Origin: Streptomyces sp. NBC_01717
Lineage (GTDB): Bacteria > Actinomycetota > Actinomycetes > Streptomycetales > Streptomycetaceae
Length of the DNA: 64,000 nt
NCBI RefSeq assembly: GCF_036248255.1
Contig: NZ_CP109178.1
Location: 4,650,001-4,714,000, forward strand
Direction of reading: 5' to 3'
Part shown: piece by piece, positions 25,205 through 34,070 of the stretch
How positions within the stretch are numbered: position 1 is the stretch's first letter
How the letters are laid out: every line of letters begins with the position of its first letter
Position numbers and translations under genes: made by a program
The notes under the pieces: generated by a model
The model's database searches: none
Seen by the model: the letters and a program-made list of their open reading frames with translations, nothing else
Told to the model about the DNA's origin: nothing

Positions 25205-26149
25205 ATGCGAGCCGTAGCCGTCAGCGCGTTCCGGGCCGAGCCGAACCTGGTCGAGGTGCCCAAGCCGATTCCCGCAGCAGGCGACGTACGGGTGCGGATC
25301 GAGTACGCCGCGCTCAACCCGTCCGACTGGCAGACCGCGGACGGCGCCCTGGAAGGACAGGCGCCGCATGTCTTCCCCCTGGTCATCGGCGTGGACTACG
25401 CGGGCCGGGTGGACATGATCGGCACCGGCGACAACCGCTTCCGGGTCGGCGACGCGGTCTTCGGACGGGTCACCGGAACGCCGGTCGGCGCGGGCACGTA
25501 CAGCGAATACGTGTCCGTCCCACAGGACTCCGCGATCGCCCTGGTCCCGGACGGCCTTCCCCTGCGGATCGCCGCCGCGCTGCCGACCGCCGGGATGACC
25601 GCCGCCCAGATCCTGGAGACGGTGGTGCTCCGCGGCCACGAGAGCCTCCTGGTCGTGGGGGCGGCGGGCGGCGTCGGCAGCTGTCTGACCCAGCTCGCGG
25701 CCGCCCGGGATCTGCGCGTCCTCGCGGCGGTGCGGGGCGACGAGGGGTGGCGGATGGGGGCGCTCGGCGCCGCCGTCACCATCGACACGACGGCTCGTCC
25801 GCTCGAAGCGGCGGTACGGGAGGTGTCTCCGGGCGGCGTCGACGCGCTCGTCGACCTGGTCTCCACCACGCCGGAGGCGTTCGCGGCCACGGCGGCGCTG
25901 GTGCGGAGCGGCGGTGTCGCCGTCACCACGCGGGGCGTCGCCGGCGGGGCCGCTGTTCCCGAGGGCGTCGGGTCCATCGACTTCCGGCTCGAACCGACAC
26001 CCGTTCTGCTCGACGTCCTGGCGGCGGGCGCCGCGGAGGGTGTGCTGAACGTGCTCATCGACATCGAACTCCCACTGGAGAAGGCCCCGCAGGCCCTCGA
26101 CCGGAACCGCACGGGCGGCGCCCGCGGCAAGACGTTGTTCGCGCTCTGA
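25205..26149 (+). CDS. NADPH:quinone reductase-like MDR oxidoreductase
   Basis: This 314-residue medium-chain dehydrogenase/reductase of the zinc-less quinone oxidoreductase type has a GroES-like domain at about 1-125 (AALNPSDWQ, GVDYAGRVD). A Rossmann domain follows with the nucleotide loop VVGAAGGVGSCLTQLA (about 153-168). No structural or catalytic zinc cysteines are present. It would reduce quinones or enones with NADPH. It starts at ATG 25205 and seems to be transcribed alone. Confidence 0.9.
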   Translation: MRAVAVSAFRAEPNLVEVPKPIPAAGDVRVRIEYAALNPSDWQTADGALEGQAPHVFPLVIGVDYAGRVDMIGTGDNRFRVGDAVFGRVTGTPVGAGTYSEYVSVPQDSAIALVPDGLPLRIAAALPTAGMTAAQILETVVLRGHESLLVVGAAGGVGSCLTQLAAARDLRVLAAVRGDEGWRMGALGAAVTIDTTARPLEAAVREVSPGGVDALVDLVSTTPEAFAATAALVRSGGVAVTTRGVAGGAAVPEGVGSIDFRLEPTPVLLDVLAAGAAEGVLNVLIDIELPLEKAPQALDRNRTGGARGKTLFAL

Positions 26150-26217
26150 CCCACGCCCCGGAAGAACCACTCGCACAGGGAGTCCGAACAAGTCCGAACG
26201 AGGCCGAAGGAGGCGTC

Positions 26218-26463
26218 ATGGACGACCGGGAGATCCTCGACAACATCGGCGGTCTGGTCTCCGAGGAGCGAAACCTGCGCGACCGCTCCACCCGGGAGAC
26301 TGGGCTCTCCGCGGACGAGAAGTCACGCCTGCGCACGGTGGAGACCCAACTCGAACAGTGCTGGGACCTGTTGCGGCAGCGGCGCGCGCTCAGCGAGTTC
26401 GGCGAGGACCCGTCCGGAGCGAAGGTACGCCCGGCCGGCGAGGTGGAGGGCTACCAGAACTGA
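26218..26463 (+). CDS. DUF2630 family protein
   Basis: This 81-residue, charged helical protein starts MDDREILDNIGGLVSEE and has the LEQCWDLLRQRRALSEFGEDP run typical of DUF2630. It is probably a short coiled coil. Its function is unknown. The ribosome-binding site is aaggaggcg. The next gene starts 25 bp later. Confidence 0.9.
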   Translation: MDDREILDNIGGLVSEERNLRDRSTRETGLSADEKSRLRTVETQLEQCWDLLRQRRALSEFGEDPSGAKVRPAGEVEGYQN

Positions 26464-26488
26464 CGCACGGCACCGGAGGCTGAGCGCA

Positions 26489-28450
26489 TTGGCAGATGCC
26501 GAGGCGGATCGGAAACGGTACGCGCCACCGGCCTGGCTGCTGACGGGACTTCGCCCACAGCCGGCCCCTGTCCCGTGGGCCGCAGTCGTCCGCGCCTCCA
26601 TCGCCCTGGCCGCACCGCTCGCCGTCGGCTTTGCGCTGGACCGGCCCGCGTACGGCGCGCTCGTCTCCATGGGTGCGCTCTCCGGTGTCCTCGGCGACAC
26701 CGCCGACGCGTACCGGATGCGGATCCTCAACATCGCTGTTCCGCAGCTGTTCGGCGCGCTCGGCATCATGCTCGGCTCGTTCGTGTACGGGACGGGCTGG
26801 GCGGCCGTCGGTGCGCTGACCGCCGTCGCCCTGGTGTCCGGCATGATGTCGACGATCGGCGCCGTGGCCTCCCTGTCCGGGCTGCTGCTCCTGCTGAACT
26901 CGGTCGTCGCCACCGGGCTGCCGCTGCCGAAACCTTGGTGGGTGGCGCCGCTGCTGCTGATGTTCGGCGGCCTGTTCGTGCTCGCCCTGACGCTGCTGGC
27001 GTGGCCGCTGCGGCGCAAACTGCCGGAGCGGGTCTCGGTCGCGGACACATACCTCACGGTCGCCGATCTGCTGGCCGCCGCGGGAACCGACGCGTACGAG
27101 GAGCGACGGCAGGCAGTCACCCGGTCGCTGAACACCTCGTACGACCTGATCCTCGCCCGCCGGGCCCGGTGCCACGGCCGCAGCGGCGCGATGGTGCGGC
27201 TGCTCGCCCAGCTCAATGTGGTCATCCCGCTCGTCGAGGCGGCGCCCGCGGTGCATGTGCGGCGGTCTCCACTACCCGACGCGATCCCGGCGGCGGTACG
27301 TGAACTGGCGGAGGACGTCGAGGAGAGCCGCACCGGCGGCGTCGAACCGGAGCTACCCGCACCCGACTCACCCTCCACCCGGGCAGTGGACAGCGCGCTG
27401 CGCCACGCGGCGGCCGTCGTGCGCAACGCCGATGCCTACATCGTCGACGACCGGCTCGGACGCCCCGCCGCGCTGGCGGTGAGGATCCGGCGGGCGACCC
27501 GCTCCGTGCTGCTCTCCGAGACGTCCTGGCGGTACGGGCTGCGGCTGGCACTCTGCATCGGCCTGGCCCAGGCACTGACCTCACTGGTCTCCGTGGACCG
27601 CTCCTACTGGGTGGCGCTGACCGTCACGTTCGTGCTCAAGCCGGACTTCGGCTCGGTCTTCTCCCGTGCGGTCCTGCGTGCGGTGGGCACGGCGGCCGGT
27701 CTCGTCATCGCCGCGCCCGTCCTCGCCGAGGTTCCGATCGGGTGGTGGGACGTACCGGTGATGGTGCTCCTGGCCCCGCTGATCCCGGCGCTCACGGTCA
27801 AGGGGTACGCGTTCCAGACCGCGGCCATCACACCGGTCATCCTGCTGCTGTCCGATCTGCTGAACCACCGGGGCGTCGCTCTGGTGCAGCCCCGCCTGGT
27901 GGACAGCCTGATCGGCTGCGTGATCGTGCTGGTGGCGGGCTATCTGCTGTGGCCGGAGAGCTGGCACACCCGGATCGGCCACCGGCTCGCGGACGCGGTG
28001 ACGGACCTCGCCGACTATGTGGGATCGGCATTCGACACGGGGGACGACGGCGACGGGGTCCCCCACCCCGACCAGGCGGAACGGGCGCGGGCCAGGCGCC
28101 TCATCTACCGCGATCTGTCCTCCATACGTTCCGAGTTCCAGCGTGCCCTGACGGAACCGCCGCCGGTCGGCGCCCGGGCCGCCGCCTGGTTGCCGCTGGT
28201 CGTCGCGATCGAGCGGATCGTGGACGCGACGACGGCGGCCCGGGTCCGGGTGAACCACGGGGCGCCGGAACCGGCGCCCGCGGAGGTGGCCGACATCCGG
28301 CAGCAGCTGCGCGAACTGTCGGAACGGCTGCGGGCGACCGAGGTGCTGGTGGGAGTGCGCACCGAACTGCCGGGCGACGAGGAAGGGGTGCTGGAGCCGC
28401 TGCGCCAGGAGGTGGCGGCGGCACGGGCGATCGCCTCACCACAACCGTAG
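26489..28450 (+). CDS. FUSC family membrane transporter
   Basis: This 653-residue protein has two hydrophobic blocks, residues about 35-175 and 350-495, each with five to six helices. They are separated and followed by soluble helical regions. The repeat-like arrangement and the RSYWVALTVTFVLKPDFGS segment are typical of FUSC (fusaric acid resistance or aromatic acid exporter) proteins. Substrates of this actinobacterial group are not known. The start is TTG 26489, eight bases after ggaggc. Confidence 0.9.
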   Translation: MADAEADRKRYAPPAWLLTGLRPQPAPVPWAAVVRASIALAAPLAVGFALDRPAYGALVSMGALSGVLGDTADAYRMRILNIAVPQLFGALGIMLGSFVYGTGWAAVGALTAVALVSGMMSTIGAVASLSGLLLLLNSVVATGLPLPKPWWVAPLLLMFGGLFVLALTLLAWPLRRKLPERVSVADTYLTVADLLAAAGTDAYEERRQAVTRSLNTSYDLILARRARCHGRSGAMVRLLAQLNVVIPLVEAAPAVHVRRSPLPDAIPAAVRELAEDVEESRTGGVEPELPAPDSPSTRAVDSALRHAAAVVRNADAYIVDDRLGRPAALAVRIRRATRSVLLSETSWRYGLRLALCIGLAQALTSLVSVDRSYWVALTVTFVLKPDFGSVFSRAVLRAVGTAAGLVIAAPVLAEVPIGWWDVPVMVLLAPLIPALTVKGYAFQTAAITPVILLLSDLLNHRGVALVQPRLVDSLIGCVIVLVAGYLLWPESWHTRIGHRLADAVTDLADYVGSAFDTGDDGDGVPHPDQAERARARRLIYRDLSSIRSEFQRALTEPPPVGARAAAWLPLVVAIERIVDATTAARVRVNHGAPEPAPAEVADIRQQLRELSERLRATEVLVGVRTELPGDEEGVLEPLRQEVAAARAIASPQP

Positions 28451-28532
28451 GGGGTCGTGGGAACGTGACGGGTCAGGGCGCATGTGTCGCGTTCCCGCAG
28501 CGGCAGCCCGCGGCTGCGCGCCCGTGCCCGGC

Positions 28533-28943
28533 TCAGGCCGGGTGGTCCCCGGGGCCACGGCTCTGCAGGCGCTCCATCTCGCGGCGGTCGCGTTTGGTCG
28601 GGCGGCCGGTGCCCCGGTCGCGGACCGGCACCTGGATCACCGCTTCCCGCGGCGGCGGGGGCGGACTGTTGTCGACGAAACACTCCGCGGCCACCGGAGG
28701 GCCGACCCGCTTCTTCACGATGCGCGACACCACGACGATCCGGTCCCGGCCGCCGTGCCGGAGCCGTACCTCGTCCCCCACATGCAGGGTCTGCGCGGGC
28801 TTGGCCCGGTCGCCGTTGACCCTGACGTGTCCGGCGCGGCAGGCGGCAGCGGCCTGCGAGCGGGTCTTGGTCAGCCGTACCGACCAGATCCAGCTGTCGA
28901 CGCGGACGCTTCCCTCCGCCTGCGGTGTCTCACCGGAAACCAT
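28533..28943 (-). CDS. S4 domain RNA-binding protein (Hsp15/RluB-like S4)
   Basis: This 136-residue protein has an S4 domain at about 14-75 (VDSWIWSVRLTKTRSQAAAACRAGHVRVNG). A basic C-terminal tail ends TKRDRREMERLQ. Hsp15-type S4 proteins bind 50S subunits carrying nascent chains and aid stalled-ribosome rescue. No catalytic domain is attached. The start is ATG 28943. Confidence 0.9.
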   Translation of the reverse strand: MVSGETPQAEGSVRVDSWIWSVRLTKTRSQAAAACRAGHVRVNGDRAKPAQTLHVGDEVRLRHGGRDRIVVVSRIVKKRVGPPVAAECFVDNSPPPPPREAVIQVPVRDRGTGRPTKRDRREMERLQSRGPGDHPA

Positions 28944-29039
28944 GCATCCGACTCTAGACGCCGTGCAGAGGTCGCGTATCCCTCGTGGCGTCCAGGTCCA
29001 CTCAGCTGTAATCACGGGACTACGATGCGGACAGTCTTC

Positions 29040-29066
29040 CCGAACGGACCGACCACTTCCGTTCGG
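29040..29066 (+). promoter_or_regulatory. Leader hairpin upstream of the APC permease
   Basis: CCGAACGG/CCGTTCGG forms an 8-bp stem with an 11-nt loop, followed on the plus strand by ATTTT. It resembles a weak intrinsic terminator 23 bp before the first candidate permease start and could act as an attenuator. Confidence 0.4.
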
Positions 29067-29089
29067 ATTTTCGAAGATCTGTTTCTGAC

Positions 29090-30670
29090 ATGCCGCCACA
29101 TGTCGTGCCGCTGAAGGATGTACGGGACTCCGGCCGGGGCACGGCACACTTCCGGAAGCAGTTGAGAACAGCGATGCGCAGCATGCCCGACCGGCCCGGC
29201 CGTGGGCTCCAGCCCAACGTCCTCGGCACGTTCCACACGATCGTGATGGCCGTGGCGGGCAGCGCCCCCGCCTACTCGCTGGCCGCAACCAGTGCCGTGC
29301 TCGTCGGCACGGTAGGTCTCGGTGGTCCCGCCGCCCTGCTGTACTGCGCGATACCGATGCTCGGCATCGCCCTCGCCTACCGGCAGCTCGGCCGGATCGA
29401 CGTCAACGCGGGCGCCGGCTACTCCTGGGTGGGCAGGACCCTGCACCCGTTCCTCGGCTTCCTCAGCGGCTGGGCACTGGTCGTCGCGGCGACCCTGTTC
29501 ATGGTCGCGGGATCGCTGCCCGCCGGGACGATGACGCTGACCGTGATCGACTCCCGGCTCGCCGACGACACGACGCTCGCCACCTTCATCGGGGCCGGCT
29601 GGTTCCTGGTGATGCTGCTCGTCGTGCTCGGCGGAGCCCGGCTCAGCGCCCGCAGCCAGCTGGTGATCTCCGGGGTCGAGCTGGTGATCCTGCTGGTCTT
29701 CGCGGTCGTCGCACTCGTCCGCGGGACCGGCCCGGGCGAGGGCACGGGAGCCGGACCCGGCGTCGCGCACGCCTTCGACTGGTCCTGGCTCGGCTTCGGG
29801 CACTTCGACGGCGTCTCCGGCTTCGCCTCCGGTGCGCTGATCGCCGCCTTCTACTACTGGGGCTGGGACGTCACCGGCAACCTCAGCGAGGAGACCCGCA
29901 ACAGCCGCCGCACCACGGGCCTGGCCGGGATCGTGGGCGTGCTCACCGTCTTCTCACTCGTCGAGGTGTTCACCATCGCGGTGAACGTGATCCTCTCGGC
30001 CGACGACATCGAGCGGCACAGCGCCAACGTACTGACCGTGCTCGGCGAACGGGTCTGGCCCGGCGTCGGCGGAAAGCTGCTGGTGGTGGCCGTGATGCTG
30101 TCGACCGTCGCCACGCTGCAGACCACACTCATCCAGGTCACGCGCTCGCTGTTCGCGATGGGCCGCGACCGCACGATGCCCGCCGCGTTCGGCCGGGTGC
30201 ACCGCAGCTGGAACACCCCGTGGGTGGCGGTCGCCGCCGTCGGAGGCGTCGCTCTCGCCCTGATCCTCGCCTCCCTCGCCCTCGGCCCGGTCCACCACAT
30301 CCTGGGTGTGGCCGTCGAGGCCATCGGGCTGCAGATCGCCGTGTACTACGGCCTCGCAGGCCTGGCCGCGGTCGTCGCGTACCGCAAACTGCTGTGCCGC
30401 TCGGTCGCGGACCTCGTCCTCGGCGGACTCTGGCCGCTGGCCGGTTCGCTCTTCATGTTCTGGATCTTCTTCGAGGCGCTCGGCGACTTCAGCGCGACGG
30501 CGCTCGCACTCGGCCTCGGCAGTCTCGCCGTGGGAGCCGTCCCGATGCTCTGGTACTGGCAGCGCGGCAGCTCGTACTACCGGCCGGCGAAGCTCGACGC
30601 CTCGCAGACCGTACGGACCGAGGAACCGTCCGACTACGCCCACTCCACCACGATCGTCACCGATTACTGA
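29090..30670 (+). CDS. APC superfamily amino acid/polyamine permease
   Basis: This 526-residue polytopic transporter has about 12 transmembrane segments. The first helix, TFHTIVMAVAGSAPAYSLAATSA, carries the unwound Gly/Ala stretch used in APC substrate binding. The VNAGAGYSWVGRTLHPFLGF and LSEETRNSRRTT segments are typical. It imports an amino acid or amine. The start is uncertain: ATG 29090 is given, but ATG 29174 removes 28 poorly conserved-looking residues. The stop overlaps the next gene by one base (TGATG), which implies coupled translation. Confidence 0.9.
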   Translation: MPPHVVPLKDVRDSGRGTAHFRKQLRTAMRSMPDRPGRGLQPNVLGTFHTIVMAVAGSAPAYSLAATSAVLVGTVGLGGPAALLYCAIPMLGIALAYRQLGRIDVNAGAGYSWVGRTLHPFLGFLSGWALVVAATLFMVAGSLPAGTMTLTVIDSRLADDTTLATFIGAGWFLVMLLVVLGGARLSARSQLVISGVELVILLVFAVVALVRGTGPGEGTGAGPGVAHAFDWSWLGFGHFDGVSGFASGALIAAFYYWGWDVTGNLSEETRNSRRTTGLAGIVGVLTVFSLVEVFTIAVNVILSADDIERHSANVLTVLGERVWPGVGGKLLVVAVMLSTVATLQTTLIQVTRSLFAMGRDRTMPAAFGRVHRSWNTPWVAVAAVGGVALALILASLALGPVHHILGVAVEAIGLQIAVYYGLAGLAAVVAYRKLLCRSVADLVLGGLWPLAGSLFMFWIFFEALGDFSATALALGLGSLAVGAVPMLWYWQRGSSYYRPAKLDASQTVRTEEPSDYAHSTTIVTDY

Positions 30671-31638
30671 TGGCCGTACGCCGCCGTACACCCCCACCGG
30701 TGCGCTTCGACCCGGATCTCGGCGACCGGCCGCTCACCGCGGCCCGCCAGGACATCGTCATCGGCCGCTGGCAGGGCGTACGCGATCTGCTGCACGCCAC
30801 CGGCAACCGGTGGGCCCTGCGGACCCACCGGATCCGGATCCTCGCCCACGCCGTCGCGGGCAGCACCACCGTGGAGACCTGGCTGGCCGCCGAGCCGAAG
30901 AGCGCCGACGCGCAGGTGCTGAAGGCGGCGACCGAAGTGGTCCGGCTGTTCGGCCGGGCCGTCGCGGCGGGGCGGGGCACCGGACTCGACCAGAACCGGG
31001 TGGACCGGGTCGTCGACTGCTGTCTGCGGGCCGCCGACGTCTGCCCGCCCGATCCGATGCCCTGGGCATCGCTTCTGACAGCGGCCCGGCTGTACGAGGA
31101 CGGGGCCAGGCGACGCGTCACACAGTGGTGGGACGAGCTGCTCCGCCGCGATCCGCACCACATGGAGGGGCACACCCAGCTGCTGCGTTACTACTCGGCA
31201 CGCTGGCACGGCACCCACGGCACCATGTACGACTTCGCGCGCGACGCGGCGGGGGCGGCGCCGCCCGGTTCTCCGCTGCCGGTGCTGGTGCAGATCGCCA
31301 GGGTCGAGGAGCACCGGTACGTCTCCGACGCCACGCACGGGCGGCCCGTCATCGCGCCGCTCACCGGGCAGCAGCACTGGAACCACGAACTGGCCGTCAC
31401 GGACGTACGCCGCACCTGGGACCGGTGGCTCGGGATGCGCGAGGCGGGGCCGGTGGAGGCGGAGGAGGTCGGCGAGCTGAACTACCTGGCGCACGCCGCG
31501 TGTTACGCGGGGCGGCCGACGGAGGCCGCGGACGCGTTCCGGCTGCTGGACGGCCGGGCGGTGCGGGTGCCGTGGTCGTACACCGGGGACGCGGCGGCCC
31601 AGTTCACGCGGTGGCGCCGCCAGGTCGCCACCGCGTGA
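30670..31638 (+). CDS. Uncharacterised helical-repeat (TPR-like) protein
   Basis: This 322-residue soluble protein starts inside the permease stop (TGATG). It has helix pairs such as WDELLRRDPHHMEGHTQLLRYYSARW and LNYLAHAACYAGRPTEAADAFRLLDG that look like TPR or similar alpha repeats. No signal peptide or catalytic motif is visible. Translational coupling suggests a role linked to the permease or its substrate, but this is inference. Confidence 0.75.
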   Translation: MAVRRRTPPPVRFDPDLGDRPLTAARQDIVIGRWQGVRDLLHATGNRWALRTHRIRILAHAVAGSTTVETWLAAEPKSADAQVLKAATEVVRLFGRAVAAGRGTGLDQNRVDRVVDCCLRAADVCPPDPMPWASLLTAARLYEDGARRRVTQWWDELLRRDPHHMEGHTQLLRYYSARWHGTHGTMYDFARDAAGAAPPGSPLPVLVQIARVEEHRYVSDATHGRPVIAPLTGQQHWNHELAVTDVRRTWDRWLGMREAGPVEAEEVGELNYLAHAACYAGRPTEAADAFRLLDGRAVRVPWSYTGDAAAQFTRWRRQVATA

Positions 31639-31995
31639 ACCGCTGTGCGCGGATGGAACCCCCGCTCCGATGCCGTGACCGATGCTGCGCCGGACGGACG
31701 AGCACCCGGCGGTCCTGGACCGGCGGACCGCAGATCCCGGCTCCGTTCGACACGGTCGGCAACTACCCCGGCTCGCCGTGTGGGACGTGACGCCAGGTGC
31801 GCGATCACGCGGTACGAGAGACTCCAAAAGAATGCAAGGTGAAGTCCGGGCCACCGCCGTCCGATTGACACGGAGGCGGGCCGCGCCACCGAACGGCTGG
31901 ATCCGGCCGCTAACCTTACGTATCCGCCCTGGCCAGGGATCAATTCCCGCAGTACGGACATTCATCGCACTCAACTCATGCGAAAGGCCTCGCCC
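31639..31995. other. Non-coding gap before VWA gene
   Basis: I see no credible gene in this 357-bp gap. A TTGACA at 31865-31870 and an AT-rich TAACCTTACGTAT near 31910 could belong to the promoter of the VWA gene, but their spacing is not canonical. Confidence 0.4.
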
Positions 31996-33723
31996 ATGGG
32001 CATTCGGAGCTTGCTGCGCAAGGTGTTCGGCCGCGACCGTACGGAGCAGGACGAGCCGACGACGGCCACGGTCCCGCCCCAGACGGAGCGCACCCGGCCC
32101 ACGGAGTCGGAGTCGGTCGCGGTGGACGAGCCGGTGGCCGAGACCGCACCGGCAGTCGAACCCGCGTCGGCCGCAAAGGTCTCGGTACCCGCCCCCGCGT
32201 CGCCCCGGACCCTCTCGGGCGACAGCGGCCTGGCGACGGACCTGGTGGCGGAGGCCTTCGACAAGGCCTCCGCACCCAGCCCGAAGCCCACCCACACGGT
32301 CCCGCCCCAGGGCTCGGCCTCGAAGCGCGTCGTGGCCGAGGCCGCGGCGAAGGCTGAGCCGGCTGCGACCGAGGTGGAGCCGGTGTCGGCTGCGGCCGAA
32401 GCCGAGGTGGAGGTAGCGCCGGCCACGGCCGAGGTCGAGGCCGAGATCGCGCCGGCCGAGGTCGAGGTCGAGCCGGAACCGGCCACCACCGAGCCGGAGG
32501 CCGAGACCGCACCGTCCGCCGAGACCGAGGTCGAGCCCGCACCGGTCGAGGTCGAGGTCGAGGTCGAGGCAGAACCGGCCACCGCCGAGCCGGAGGCCGA
32601 GACCGAGGTCGAAGCAGAACCGGCCGCCACCGAGCCGAAGGCCGAGACCGAGGTCGAAGCAGAACCGGCCACCACCGAGCCGAAGGCCGAGACCGAGGTC
32701 GAAGCAGAACCGGCCACCACCGAGCCGAAGGCCGAGACCGCACCGGCCGCCGAGGTCGAGGCCGAGCCCGCGCCGGCCGAGGTCAAGGCCGAGGCGGAAC
32801 CCGTCATCGCCGAGCCCGAGGCTGCGGTCGCCCAGGTCCTGGAGCCGGCCCCCGCCGCCGAGGTCGCCACCGAGCCCGAGCCGGTCGTCGTCGTCGAGCC
32901 AGTCGTCGCGGCAGCCGACGCCGCGCCGGTCGCCGACGCCTTGCCGTCCGAGCCGGACTCCGAGCCCGCACCGGCAGAGATCACCGAGGCGCCCGCCCCC
33001 GAGGCATCCGCACCCGCAGAGGTCGCCGAGGCCCCCGCCGTCGCCCTCGCTCAGGTCGAGGGCGACGCCCCCGCGCTCGTCGACGCCTACAAGGCGGCCC
33101 AGGCCGGGCTGAAGACGCACGGGCTGAGCGGGCTTCGGGCCACCGTGTACCTGGTGCTCGACCGCTCCGGCTCGATGCGGCCGTTCTACAAGGACGGCAG
33201 CGCCCAGCACCTGGGCGACCGCACGCTCGCCCTCGCCGCGCACCTCGACGAGAACGCCACCGTGCCCGTCGTCTTCTTCTCGACCGACATCGACGGCACC
33301 GGCACGGTCGGCCTCACCGACCACAAGGGCCGGATCGACGAACTGCACGCGGGGCTCGGCCGCCTGGGCCGTACGAGCTACCACCGCGCCGTCGAGGAGG
33401 TCGTTGCGCACTACGAGAAGTCGGAGGCCACCGGCCCCGCCCTGGTGATCTTCCAGACGGACGGACCGCCGGACGCCAAGCAGCCCGCCAAGCAGGCGCT
33501 CGCCGAGGCGGCACGGCTTCCGCTGTTCTTCCAGTTCGTCGCGTTCGGCGACGAGGACGCGAAGGGCTTCGACTTCCTCCGGAAGCTGGACGCCCCGAAC
33601 GCCGCGTTCTTCCACGCCGGCCCCGCCCCGAGCGAGGTGCCCGACGCCACGCTCTACCAGGAGATCCTCGCCGCGCTCCCCGCCTGGCTCGTGGCCCGCG
33701 AGACCGCCGCCGACAACGGCTGA
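31996..33723 (+). CDS. VWA domain protein with long acidic repeat linker
   Basis: This 575-residue protein has three parts. Residues 1-20 are basic ([13 protein letters not shown]). Residues about 25-350 are low-complexity Ala/Glu/Pro/Val sequence that includes a 15-residue unit repeated four times. Residues about 365-570 form a von Willebrand A domain of the Ter-associated type, with MIDAS motif DRSGSM at 389-394 and the later SYHRAV and TDGPPD segments. Such VWA proteins are tied to Ter-type stress complexes. The start is ATG 31996, eight bases after gaaagg. The linker probably acts as a flexible spacer of changeable length. Confidence 0.88.
   Translation: MGIRSLLRKVFGRDRTEQDEPTTATVPPQTERTRPTESESVAVDEPVAETAPAVEPASAAKVSVPAPASPRTLSGDSGLATDLVAEAFDKASAPSPKPTHTVPPQGSASKRVVAEAAAKAEPAATEVEPVSAAAEAEVEVAPATAEVEAEIAPAEVEVEPEPATTEPEAETAPSAETEVEPAPVEVEVEVEAEPATAEPEAETEVEAEPAATEPKAETEVEAEPATTEPKAETEVEAEPATTEPKAETAPAAEVEAEPAPAEVKAEAEPVIAEPEAAVAQVLEPAPAAEVATEPEPVVVVEPVVAAADAAPVADALPSEPDSEPAPAEITEAPAPEASAPAEVAEAPAVALAQVEGDAPALVDAYKAAQAGLKTHGLSGLRATVYLVLDRSGSMRPFYKDGSAQHLGDRTLALAAHLDENATVPVVFFSTDIDGTGTVGLTDHKGRIDELHAGLGRLGRTSYHRAVEEVVAHYEKSEATGPALVIFQTDGPPDAKQPAKQALAEAARLPLFFQFVAFGDEDAKGFDFLRKLDAPNAAFFHAGPAPSEVPDATLYQEILAALPAWLVARETAADNG
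32560..32739 (+). repeat. In-frame tandem repeat, 4 x 45 bp
   Basis: Units start at 32560, 32605, 32650 and 32695 with an exact 45-bp period. They differ at only a few positions, and units 3 and 4 are identical. Each encodes 15 residues of the form [15 protein letters not shown]. Such repeats can expand or contract by slippage or recombination. Confidence 0.9.
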
Positions 33724-33960
33724 CCAGGCAGGTCGACCGGCAGACGTACGGTCACGGCGAGCCCGCCCTCGGGCAGGCACCGCCGTGACCGTGCCGCCGG
33801 GCACCACCGCTACAGAACGTACGATCGAAAGGCCGGGCCCCGACCCCGTACGGCGGCAGGTCCAGCTCCAGGTCGTCCCGGGACGCGACGCCCCGCACCG
33901 TGTCGAGCCGCCGCGCCTCTCCGGCGGGCGTTTCCCGCCCGGCGCAGCCCCCGTGACGAG
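33724..33960 (-). pseudogene. Decayed histidine-kinase C-terminus (HATPase fragment)
   Basis: On the minus strand, one frame reads GPGLSIVRSVAVVPGGTVTAVP (about 33764-33829), which closely resembles the G2 box and final helix of sensor kinases. The neighbouring frame continues as [18 protein letters not shown] (about 33727-33780), the usual last strand, so a small frameshift lies near 33775. Upstream sequence keeps kinase-like fragments in another frame but no N-box, dimerisation domain or start. It is a relic with no intact open frame. The left edge overlaps nothing, and the right edge is approximate. Confidence 0.65.
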
Positions 33961-34070
33961 GAGTTCCTCGAGGATCTCCGCTCCCACCCCGGACCGGCCA
34001 TGGCCACCGGAAGGGGCGGCGGCGTTTATCGGTGTGAGTGGATCACCCAGGGGCCGTTAGGATTTCGACC

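Noticed and set aside
32560..32739. Direct repeats considered as a CRISPR array
   Set aside because: The units are contiguous, without spacers, in frame with a VWA protein, and no cas genes are near.
30664..33987. A 1107-codon minus-strand frame opposite the helical-repeat and VWA genes
   Set aside because: It is a shadow of GC-rich coding DNA and of the 45-bp repeat. Its glycine/leucine/arginine runs simply mirror the acidic repeat on the other strand.
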